NCBI GenBank assembly: GCA_016165875.1
Contig: JABBOT010000005.1
Span: 24,887,368-24,951,367 of the forward strand
From: Acanthopleura granulata
Taxonomy: Eukaryota > Mollusca > Polyplacophora > Chitonida > Chitonidae
Length of the DNA stretch: 64,000 nt
Direction of reading: 5' to 3'
This document shows, piece by piece, positions 50,801 to 62,800 of the stretch; the first letter of the stretch is position 1, and each line of letters opens with the position of its first letter. A program made the position numbers and the translations under genes. The notes beneath the pieces are model-generated. The model did not search any database. It had not been told where the DNA came from and saw nothing but the letters and a program-made list of their open reading frames with translations.

Positions 50801-53800
50801 CCTGTGAATTTCTTATAATTTAATATAATAGTTTAATAATCAGTTGATTAATACGTTTATGCATATCTGTTTATCTCTGGTTTCATCATTAAATACCTCT
50901 TAAAGAGATACCTCTTAAAATTGTGCGGATTATTATTTATAGTCCGCTCATAAAATTGCCATTTCTCCCAAACTGTTGAAGGTAGATAATCCAAACTTTG
51001 CAATCTTGATAATGAACTTATGAAGTAACTTTTAACGTTTTGTGATCTTTGGCTAGTCACATGATTTAGCAGCCATTTTAAATTTTGTTGATAAGCTTTA
51101 AATATCTTCTTTTCCAAAATGATTTAAGATATCTGAATGAAATTTCAACTGCTATGTCTTCATGGATTGCCCTACTGATATTTTAAAAAACTCTGAGGTT
51201 GGTTAGCAAATTAGGCCATAAAGTGCTGCATTGACTGCTAAAGTTAGGTCAAAACAAGGTCAGCTCTAAAAATTGCTTAAAATGATTAAACAAACACACT
51301 GTGTGGTGCTCCTTGAGGACAGAATTACAAATATGCAAGAATTATTGCATTGTACGTTGCATAGTTTTTAAGTTATGATAAAAAAAAACAACCCAAATTT
51401 TTCAAAACCCTCCCATTTGAATAACACTGGAGCTTCGTGCAAGACTTCACCAAAGCATTTACTGTGGTTTGGCTGGCATGAGCAGGCTATTCTGATTTGT
51501 CTGCTGCGGAGCCATAGATCAAAGGCACAGTCTCTCCTTACATTGGCAGAGCCCTTGTACCTGACAGGAGGATTTATTTTTCTTCTTACTGGCTGTCATC
51601 ATAGTCCCAGTGAACATTGTACCTAGCAGTCTCATGCTCAAATCCAGTTAAACTTTCTAGTCATTTGTTCTCTTTTTTTTTTTGAAGTATCATGGAGTTA
51701 TTAGGCAACCCACACTAATCCTAGCACTCTGAGGCTCAAATCCAGTCTATTTCTTATTATTTGTACATGGAAATGTTTTCTCCACAATTTTTATTTTTCA
51801 ACCTGACCTACTTCAGACATTATATTGCCATGAATAGAATGAGCCAGCATGTCATTTTTTCAAGAAGGATTTATGTGATTGAGCTGAAATTTATAATACA
51901 GATAGAGCACCTTGGGGCAAAGTAACTGTACAAAAATCATATTAATATCTTGAAAATTGCAAAAATGCACTGATTAGCGAAGTTGTCATGTGGCAAAAAG
52001 GTTTTAAGTATTTTAAGTATGGTATCTGATCTAGTTTGGCATCCTGATCATGAATCTGATCTTCTTTCTTTCCTTCGATGTACACTTTTGATGCTAACTA
52101 CGATCAAATGTCAAAAAAGTGCAATTTCCCACATATTTGAAGGTTACGTGACAGAAAACCCTTACAGCTGTAGTTCTGAAAATCACTTAGTGCAAAGGGC
52201 CAGATATGCACTATACAAAGTACAAAAAATCAAAATTTTCCCATATTTAGAGGTCATGTGATAGCAAACAGTTATAGTTGTAGAGGTGAACATCACTGAG
52301 TGAAGTTTACCTTGCGAATGGAATTAATTCCATTGCTTCCAAGCTGGTTTTTAGTAGTAGGCCTATTGTATGTATGATACTTGGCAGTCTTGGGTTCCAT
52401 TTCAGAATCCAGTTTGTTCTTTTTTAATCTTGTCAGTTTTTTCTCTTTTGTATTGCCATGGTTATCATGGTGCTAGCAGATATGTTATAGGTAATAGTGT
52501 GGCAGTGCTGTTGGATAACAGCTTTAATTTTTTTTTTTAATTTTTTTTATTTTCCTGACTTTGACATCTTACCCATTAAACAGCATCAGATTCAGTGTTT
52601 GAATTGGTTTTATTTTTTTTCCAGAAAAATTCAACACTTACGTGACCCTGAAGTTACAAAATGTGAAATCTACAACCATCCAGGTCAAGGGGAATAATCC
52701 ATGCTGGGAGCAAGACTTCATGTTGTGAGTAAAAATTCCTTCTACAACCATGACAATTCTTGATTTACACATACATATATATTGATGTTATAGCTAGGAA
52801 ATGATATCCTAGCTTGTGACAAGATTTGTATTTATATATATACGTACATGTATATCACTATTAAAATGCCACAAGTTTGAATAAAGTTTAATTTTGTCTA
52901 AGGAATATGTCAGATAATGTTTCAGGCGACAGCCCTCATGAAATAACGCGAGATAGCTGTTTTGGCATGAAACTGATAAGTGGAACCATGTTGAAAATTC
53001 TAAATGGCAATATAAACCGAAGGCTATTTCACGGCGATAACAACTCTTTTTAAAATGGTTAACAAACATTGCTGTGTAGTTCAGTGGTTGGTGTCTAACT
53101 AGAAAATGAAACAAGTTGACAGTTGTCGGTAGTGTTCTTCTGTGTTCCCAAATAAATACACAACCCGAAACACAAACACCAACGATGACTGGAGATAATC
53201 AGAAGAGACAAACGATCTTGGACTGATTCCAGACAAATAGACAAGAATTTGCTTGTTACACTTTGTGGGCAGAAAGACATTGGCAGAAAATCCCTATTGA
53301 ACACTGTTTCCCAAGTGATTTATGGAGAGATAAAAACTCAACGAGAGAAGTCATCCACTTTCTCTAAAATTCTCAACTTTCCCGATAAATTCATTTTGTT
53401 GTGATCAAGATTTATGATAGTATTACCAACTGATCTCACTTAAACTTCAAACACATCCCCTTTCAAAGTCTCACCTCTCACCATGGAGGCCAGGTGTATG
53501 TAAATAAGATGTTATCTCTTCACAGCATGCATCGAAAACGTTCATGTGCAAACTGACTGTAGCTCTCAAATAAATACTGCCAGCAGAATATTTCCGTCCT
53601 CCATCTTCCACCATCACTGGTGTTAACGCATTGGTTCAGTTCTACATATCAAGGGCAGCCATGACCGTATGTTTGCGGTAATCTGGACAGAATACACATC
53701 AGTACTTGCATGTGCAGTTTGTTACAGTTGGAGGCTTTGAGAAAAATACTATGGACTTTGGACAAAAAAGTACGTGCTTGATCTGAATTCGTCAGCAAAG

Positions 53801-56800
53801 TCTCTGTGGCTAACAGTAAAAGTATGGAGTCTGATCTGTTGATAAAAGATCAAACAGAAGAATTTGCTGCAGGCCTAAAAGATCAAACAGAAGAATTTGC
53901 TGCATACCTAAAAGATCAAACAGAAGAATTTGCTGCACGCCTAAAAGATCAAACAGAAGAATTTGCTGCACGCATAAAAGATCAAACAGAAGAGTTTCTT
54001 CATAGCATTATGTGTTTCTTAATAAGGATATCAAAAAATAGTCTGAAAGAAAACTTCAAGCACAAAAAGAAATATAAATAAAAGTAAAACCTGGAAACTA
54101 CTGGCAAGAAAATATCTGTTTTTATCACCAAATATTTATCTCCTCGTTTTCTCTGTTTTTATGCTGGTTTTCTTTTTATTTGGCCTTGGTAGAATTTTCA
54201 AGAGCATTATTTTTGGCGTACTTCTTCAGAAAAACAAAAACAACCATATTCTTGTATAGAAGAATTGACAAAATACATTTGTTATTTGGCATAGCTTTTA
54301 GAAAGCACTTGTACATATAATACTTGACAAGTTCTTGTACATTTTCTGTTTATTAAATCAGTATTTAAAGTTATGAAGAACTTCTGAATGTGCCCAGCGC
54401 TGACCCCGAGTGCTATGCCACAATGTTCTACGTGAGGAGAGCTTATCGACAAATTCGTATAGTTCATTAGTAGCCCCCTTCAGAGCTGTAGCTGTATTCA
54501 GGACAGTATTGTATGGTAATAGGCCAGACAGCTATCATTGATATAAAGCCAAAAGCTGTACAAAGTAGACAGGTATTGGAGTGTATGATCTACTAACATT
54601 GGCGCGCTGCCGGCAGATTGAGGCATTGTCAGGTCACTTCCAGACTGCCATGGCCGGCAGCAGTTATACTAGGATGTGGAGTGTGTACAGAATCTACTCC
54701 TGTTAGAATAGATTTTCCAGCTTCCTCAGTATATAGCCAGATATGAGAGCCTTCCAAAGTTTGCCAGTTCTACTGTTAACTACTTAGTTATGTTTAATAG
54801 ATAAAAACTAAAAATGGTAATTAGATGTATTTTTAGATGATCTGGAAAGTAATCAAGAGCTGCGATGTGGTATGCACGTGTATTTGTGTTGCATTAAAAA
54901 GATACAAATGTATAGATATCGTGTCAGGAAGGGCTTTATTTTGCAATGCACTGTTGATAGCTCAATTACAAGACCGTAATTGTCAGAGCTTTGTCTCCTT
55001 CTGGCTGAGTAGTTTATTTCCTCCCTTTGGTTGGATTAGTTCGCGAGAGAACGAGTATGCTGCGGATATCTTCTCCAGTGAACAAAGGAAAAAAAAAGGA
55101 ATCAAATTTCCTCCCTGGTAACTAAACAAGAATTGTGCAAACCCGGGGAAAATGATATAAAGATGAACGACCGATATTTGACTGGCGGATCAAAAGGCAA
55201 TTGAGTTCGGTAACATGGCTCTCTGCTTCTGATATCTGATGGTAAAAAACTATGGTGTGTGTGCGGAAGTAATGGGCAGGCTTTGGTTAGGCAGGATTAG
55301 AGTATATGCATGGTTAGAAAGCTTTTCCTCCACATTACCTCTGTTTCCGTTGTTCTGAAGTCACCCTATATTTTTCTGTTTATAATTGAGTGCACCAAAT
55401 CGCCAGACCAATCTAATCATCCGTGTTATTTACATGTGGATATTGTCTTTTCAATGTTTGACGTTAGTAAATTGGTGCATTTACCAAATTATTACAATTA
55501 CTGCACTTACCAGATGGATTCTGCATCAGCCTCAAATTAAAGACACCGTGCATAAATTAAGATGAGTCTAGAGTTGGATCTTCACTTAGAATCACACTGC
55601 ATTTGTATTATAGCGGTGTCATATTTGTAGCGTACATGTAGCTGTACAAAGTCATATTTGTTTAATAATTTTGTCCAGACTAACTACATTTGCAGTTCAA
55701 GCCAGGATGAAAGATCCCTACAAGCAAACTGGTAGCAAGCCACTAGTTTGCGCCTGTCACTTTGAAAAATTTTATCTGATTTTAGGAGTTTTCATTAATT
55801 ATAAAAATGTGCTTTCAGGTTGGAAGGTAGGATGATATGTTGATACTAGGAAAATGAAAATTTCAGCACTAAAAGTATTACTTCTCTGTCTCTAAAGCTG
55901 CCCTATTGTGGTCCAATTTTTAGGTCTAATTAAAACAGTAATCAATTTGCTATATTACAACAACTACGGACCACAAGAATAACTATACAACCGCAGCATA
56001 TCAATGCTTGAATTTTTAGTGATCAAATGTATATGTTTCAGAAATGCAAGGAGCCTATAGCTGCAACACATGTGGTAGGGGTGAGCTGTATGGGTACCCC
56101 AGCTGGTATACCACAGGGATCTCTGGTCATATTGATGACACATGTGGTAGGGGTGAGCTGTATGGGTACCCCGGCTGGTATACCACAGGGACCTCTGGTC
56201 ATATTGATGACACATGTGGTAGGGGTGAGCTGTATGGGTACCCCAGCTGGTATACCACAGGCACCTCTGGTCATATTGATGACACATGTGGTAGGGGTGA
56301 GCTGTATGGGTACCCCAGCTGGTATACCACAGGGACCTCTGGTCATATTGATGACACATGTGGTAGGGGTGAGCTGTATGGGTACCCCACCTGGTACACC
56401 ACGGGGATCTCTGGTCATATTGATGACACATGTGGTAGGGGTGAGCTGTATGGGTACCCCAGCGTGTACACCACAGGCACCTCTGGTCATATTGATGACA
56501 CATGTGGTAGGGGTGAGCTGTATGGGTACCCCAGCTGGTATACCACAGGGACCTCTGGTCATATTGATGACACATGTGGTAGGGGTGAGCTGTATGGGTA
56601 CCCCAGCTGGTATACCACAGGGACCTCTGGTCATATTGATGACACATGTGGTAGGGGTGAGCTGTATGGGTACCCCAGCTGGTATACCACGGGGACCTCT
56701 GGTCATATTGATGACACATGTGGTAGGGGTGAGCTGTATGGGTACCCCAGCTGGTATACCACGGGGACCTCTGGTCATATTGATGACACATGTGGTAGGG

Positions 56801-59800
56801 GTGAGCTGTATGGGTACCCCAGCTGGTATACCATAGGGATCTCTGGTCATATTGATGACACATGTGGTAGGGGTGAGCTGTATGGGTACCCCAGCTGGTA
56901 TACCACAGGGATCTCTGGTCATATTGATGACACATGTGTAGGGGTGAGCTGTATGGGTACCCCAGCTGGTATACCACAGGGATCTCTGGTCATATTGATG
57001 ACACATGTGGTAGGGGTGAGCTGTATGGGTACCCCAGCTGGTAGACCACAGGGACCTCTGGTCATATTGATGACACATGTGGTAGGGGTGAGCTGTATGG
57101 GTACCCCAGCTGGTATACCACGGGGACCTCTGGTCATATTGATGACACATGTGGTAGGGGTGAGCTGTATGGGTACCCCAGCTGGTAGACCACGGGCACC
57201 TCTGGTCATATTGATGACACATGTGGTAGGGGTGAGCTGTATGGGTACCCCAGCTGGTATACCACGGGCACCTCTGGTCATATTGATGACACATGTGATA
57301 GGGGTGAGCTGTATGGGTACCCCAGCTGGTATACCACGGGGACCTCTGGTCGTATTGATGACATTCTGTATCTTTGCATTTGTCAATTTCAAAGAGATTC
57401 TACTGGAATGACAAATGTCCTCAAACTAACATCAACCAAAGTTCTTCTGATGCCATTTAAATGTGATGTGCAGACAAATTAAATTTATTATTTATTTGAT
57501 TGGAGTTTTACGAGTTACTCAAGAATATTTCACTTACACGACTGCAGCCAACATTATGGTGGGAGGAAACAGAGCAGATCCTGGGGAGAACCCCACGACC
57601 ATCTGAAAGTTGCTGGTAGAGGAGAAATTTAAAGGATTATATATACATGTACATATATGATAGCGTAGATTTCAGTTTGTGGTGTAAAGACTTCATTGCC
57701 ACTTGCAGTCCTGTGGTATAAAATGGTATAAAATGTTTTTAGGTATCCAAAAATGACCTGCATGATGTTTACTTTTATCACTGGGAAAATTTCAGGCAAT
57801 TAACAGCTGTATAGATACATGCATGTAAACTTGTTACAAAAATTTTCGGCCAAAAACTGTCATTGGCTAGAATATAACTACAAGAATAGAAAGTGTGTTC
57901 GAGGAAAAAATGAGAATGGAAATATGAACTGCTCCATGTACATCTGCTGCAGAAATATACCTGTATGGGTCACCCATGATTATGTTCCTGTTCATTGTGT
58001 AATAGATATCAGTATAACTTTGGTCTAGGTTGCATGTGACCTGCCTTGAGTTCCTTAATGAGGTATCAGTTCACTTCTATGCATATTAATGAGTTTATCC
58101 CACGAGTTGACAGCAGCCCGGAAAGACGTCAACTGTTATCTTACACTTTAGAACATCAGTGTGTTGACCAGATGGTTCAACCATCGATGCTTTCAAAGAA
58201 CATCATCAGACTTACAATATCATCGTGTAAGTTTAGCCATCTCCATGGCAACCACCATTTTTTCTCCTGGACAGATATATAATGGGGGATATGCATGACT
58301 GCTCCAGATTTAGCTGTTTTATCCTGATAGCGTATGGCACTTATCTTCGGATACATGGTAATGTTGGATGGACAGTTACATTGTGTCAGTACTCCTTGGG
58401 TTTGAAGTGTGTGAACAGATGTTGCATGTGCCAGCAAAGTTGATGTGTGCATCGACTCTTTTGACAAAACTGTTCTCAATATTCAAGTGAGGAGTTCTTT
58501 GTTTGGTCCATGTTCTAGTCCACTTGTCTGCTAGTGGAAGTGTTGAAGTACCTCAATGTCTCAGAATCAGCCTGGCAATTGATCCTGGTAGGACTTTGAC
58601 TTGGAATATAAAGGCACTTTACTTTTGGCTTGGATCTGTAGTGTTTTGATTGAATCGCTCAGTTTCAATACATTCAGCCTTAAATAAAGAAAGCGTTTTT
58701 TGTTTATGACTTGGATGAATAAAGGCATTGATAGCGATGTGGTTATCTCAAATTTGACTTATAATTTAGATATTAAAACACTTAGATTTACATTTTAGAG
58801 TGACATGCAAGTACATCCGAGCAATCAAGGAGTTTTATTCAGTCTGTGAATCCAGACCTGTCAAAGTAAGTTTGACTTTTCTATAGAGCTACAGGGTCTG
58901 ATCTGAGTTGCATTTTTATTTGTAAATTTTAGGTACAGGTAAAGGTTGTTGTAAATATAGTTCAAGGGAAAGGGGTTGAGCTAGTGAATTCATATATTCT
59001 CATGGAGAAAGGCCATCTCTTCCAGCCCATAATATTCTTGGCTCAGACAAAAACCTTGCCATGAATTTCTACAATAAAATACGGTAACGAACTTGATGTT
59101 ACAGAAGTCAGTTTGGTTTATATTCAAAATAAATTTGAGATACATGTATATTAACAGGTTATTTCACTTCTGTTCGTTTATTTTTGTGTTGTTTAGTAAT
59201 GTGTATGTTCATTTACCATGGTGGCTTTTGTAGACTACATTTGCCTAGCTATTTTTAATTTTGCAGTGATATCATAGCAGCTCTGAGCCAATAAACAGCA
59301 CTGTCTTTGGTCGTGATGAGACTAGACTGGAGCTGAAAGCAAAACAAATTTCACCAAGACGAGATATAATTATATTGCCATGAATAAGATTTTGCCATAG
59401 AAAATAAAGTTTTTAGTAAAGGAATTGTTTCTGGGAAAGTTATCAGAGTGTGTCTAGCCTTGAGACAAGAGAGTTTCAATGACCTGCAGCACAGTAAACT
59501 TCAGAAATCGGCAAAAATCAGCACTTTACTCATTTAGTTCCATGCTATTTATCCCCTCCAGTTCTTTGCATAGAACCCGGATGCTTGAAACCACGAATGT
59601 GTGGAAGATTTCCACGGCTCTGTCCATCATGTTGTCAACCCATTGGTTCTGATCGTTGCTTACCTGCAGAGTTCAATATGCTATAATTTACTTTGACTTG
59701 CTTGAAGCACTGAGTCCCCAGGCCACTTCAGGTCCAGCTGCTCACAAGTTTTATGATGTCTCATAAAAGCACAACCCACAAAGGATCAGCTTTAAACCAT

Positions 59801-62800
59801 AGCTACTTTTTTTTTGTTGGCTAAAAGATGATATGGTGAAGATAAAAAGTTCAACCAATAAGTCCTAGTTACATGAAACACTGAGGACAAATGTTCTAAA
59901 AAAATGGTGCGTACTTTATATGAGTGTCCCGCAGTAGGATGAATGAAAAAGCACTTCATTGTTCTGATGAGTAACTGGCCAATGTCTGTGCATTTATGCT
60001 TCAATAAATTTCTCTCATATTTATGAAATGTCAATGCGGTAATAATTCACTGGGCTTTCAAATATGTTGCTGGGCTATTGAACAAAAATGTAATAAAAAT
60101 TTCCTGAGAGGCAGGTGATAACCAACCTTTTCCATTATACATGGAGAGCCTCTATCCAACCACTCAGTGGCCTTAATGTGGTTGTGTGGTTGTGGTTTTG
60201 AGTGTAACTTTCACTGGATCTGCTAGGGCTAACTCCACGAAGCCATTCTTGACTTCAGTCAAAATTTAAAATTCTATTTTAGAACATGTATTAGGGCTTG
60301 AAAATAGAGAAATTTTGACCACCTCACCACTGTTATCTCAAGACACATGTGTCAAATTTCAACTTCCAGTACTAAAAACTAAACATTCTGACAAGGTTCT
60401 AAATTTTTCACTTAAGTCAGAAGTGACTTTATGGAAACAGCCCCTGTTCAGTATAGCCACACACCATATCACTATATCCTGCCTGTTTTGGCTCATATTT
60501 ATCAAGCAACTTAAGACTTAATTCAGTTATGAATTACAATTGCTTGAAAAGCCAAATTCAGAACGGGAAAGACCTTGAATCGTGGTTGGTACATCGTTCT
60601 GCAAAAACGCATCAGTGTACAAATTTTAAGCATCATCTCTAGGGTACAGCAAAGCATTTTAACTGTAGGTGTGTTTAAATGTTTGACTTTGTGACTTCGG
60701 AAACAAAACGACACTGGCTGGGATGATCTCCTGAGGCGCTTATCCCCTTTAGCCCTTCTGTTGCACTTGGTTATCTAAGCACCACCAATCAGAGAGTCAA
60801 GTTAACCCTCCAAATCAAAGTGTATACATGTAGTTTGATCTGGACAATTTGTGATATGAATGCAAATTTGACTTGCCCAGGGGCAGATTAACCAAGGTTA
60901 GTTTGCCCATGGACAAACTTTTGTTCAGTGTGAACATGGCTGATGTAGACCAACTTGTTGATGGTTATGGATTTCCTCCTAAATCTGCCCAGTTTCCTCC
61001 CATCATAATGCTGTTTGCTGTCATATATAAGTGAAATATGGGTGGGTATGGCATAAAACTTCAATCAGATAAAAGAAATCAAAAAACTGTATTCAGCTAT
61101 TTGAATATATATTCTTAGTATTGGCCTGGAATATGATCTTGTTTGTGTATGATGCTCTTGTTTTTTGCCCTCCGTAGAAAACCCATGGGGGCATTGTGGA
61201 CAGGATATTGAAAATAATGCTGTTAACAGGTTGCACAGTCCATATCAACCTTCCATTTGCCTTCTACAAAAAGTCAGAAGACCTAACATTAAGAAAGAAA
61301 ATTGGCAGCCACATAAAGATGGTTGATGGGGAGGCTCAGCAACGAAGGGGAGGGTTCTTGGAAATATTGCGGGAGAAATTTGGCATTAGCCGCAGTGCTC
61401 TTTGCTCTCTCTCTCATCATCCAGAAGGGTACAGAGAATCGTGAACATTGGGCTCGGGACTTTACTTCCGGTCTCCTTGTAGTTCTCATGGTGGAACGGG
61501 TTGGTCTACTCTGAAGCATGTGTGACACCAGCTGATGCAGTCCGTTCAGTCAGCATGTGTGTGTGTACGCCGTCGTACGCCGACTTTGTTCTGCAGCGCT
61601 GACTGGCGACAACCTGTGTGTCAAGCAGCTCTTGTCTCGACGTCCTGCTGCGCACCAATCGATAACGTTGTAGCTCAGCACTACTGCACAGATATGTGCG
61701 GTGCTGTACGCTTGGTAGTAATTACTCTACACTGGTGCCTACCCATTTCCCATTGGCTACAACTCCCCCCAGTCAATATGCTCAAGAACGAGAAGGAAGG
61801 CACACACCAGCGTGGACAAGAGCGATTTCCTCTTGCTGATGTTTTAGGACATTGTCTGTGATGGCGTGCTGAGCTGTCAGCAAAATTAAGGCTTCTGCTT
61901 ATATGTGTGTACTCCTTGCAGATTACCGTCACTTGAGGCTTTTTTTATGACCGTGAGCCGCCACTAATAAGTGGAAGTTCCAGCCGTAAAGTGGTATAAT
62001 CACTGGTAACATTGTTTGCTGTAAGGCACAGCTCACATTCTTTCTGTACAGCTTAGCAGCCCGCCAAGATGTATTCTTTTCTCTAGGCTACCTTTCTACG
62101 AATTCAGAGCACCCAAAGATATACACTGCATTTCTTTGACATGGAAAAAAGCGTAAAGAAATAGCCATAATTTAGCAGGTGCTTCGATCAAAAGCTTGAT
62201 ATGTTTATGAAAGAAAATGAAAGCAGCACAGATGGGGTTTTGTGTATGTTGATAATTATAGCCTTGTGAAGAGAATTTTGATTGATGGATAAGTGTTGTG
62301 TGGTCATTTACCCTAGCACCCCATATTTACCCTGAGAATTTCTGACAGGAATGAAAATATCAAGTGAAATTATATGTGTAAGAAACTTATTATTCAAACA
62401 AAGGATCAGTTTTGAATAAAAGTTAATTATAGTCAAAAAAGGTTGCCATTTTGTTCTGTCTTGTGTGTGTTTAGAATAGGGGAGTTTCAAGTTTGAACTC
62501 TTTTATCGCTTAAGGTAGGAAAGGTCATACTGTATTATTTGACCTGTCCAAAATGTTAGACAACTACTTTTTGTTGCATTTACTACAACATGGGCGTTTG
62601 AGAAAAGTATCACAAAAAGTTATTTAGACTAGATGAACGATGGAGAAAACTAGGGAACTGGAAGTTTTTTAATTTAAGAAGCTCCTGAATGCAGGAAAGG
62701 TCGTTTGTACCTCCATAACATGGTGAGACAGATGATATATAAATTTATTGTCAACAGAATTGCCTGACATTTTTGACAAGTCGCATGATACAGTTGAACT

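Larger units (their letters stand above)
33792..52624 (+). other. unc13 intron 3 (18,833 nt)
   Basis: No gene other than unc13 is recognised. Stretches without listed features (about 33800-37650, 37980-43440, 47140-49620 and 50170-52100) contain short ORFs only. Simple sequence occurs: a (TA)n tract at 39295-39316, a C-rich tract at 48770-48810 and (CA)n at 48945-48960. Locally GC-richer stretches at 40145-40345, 42990-43250 and 48150-48370 could be regulatory or old transposon remnants. Confidence 0.7.

Noticed and set aside
53817..54081. 11-residue-repeat ORF as an alternative last exon of unc13
   Set aside because: The acceptor has no pyrimidine tract, the phase match has a one-in-three chance, and no polyadenylation signal was clear. 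Kept only as a hypothetical ORF.
11106..57361. CRISPR-like regular repeats
   Set aside because: The arrays are head-to-tail repeats without unique spacers, in an animal intron.
56038..57411. ORFs of 269-455 codons on both strands resembling repeat proteins
   Set aside because: All derive from one 72-bp array, are open in several frames at once, and cross a one-base deletion without a stop. No promoter, splice or family evidence.
61196..61444. 82-codon + strand ORF before the CpG-containing stretch
   Set aside because: Begins at GTG, resembles no known family and has no supporting splice signals.
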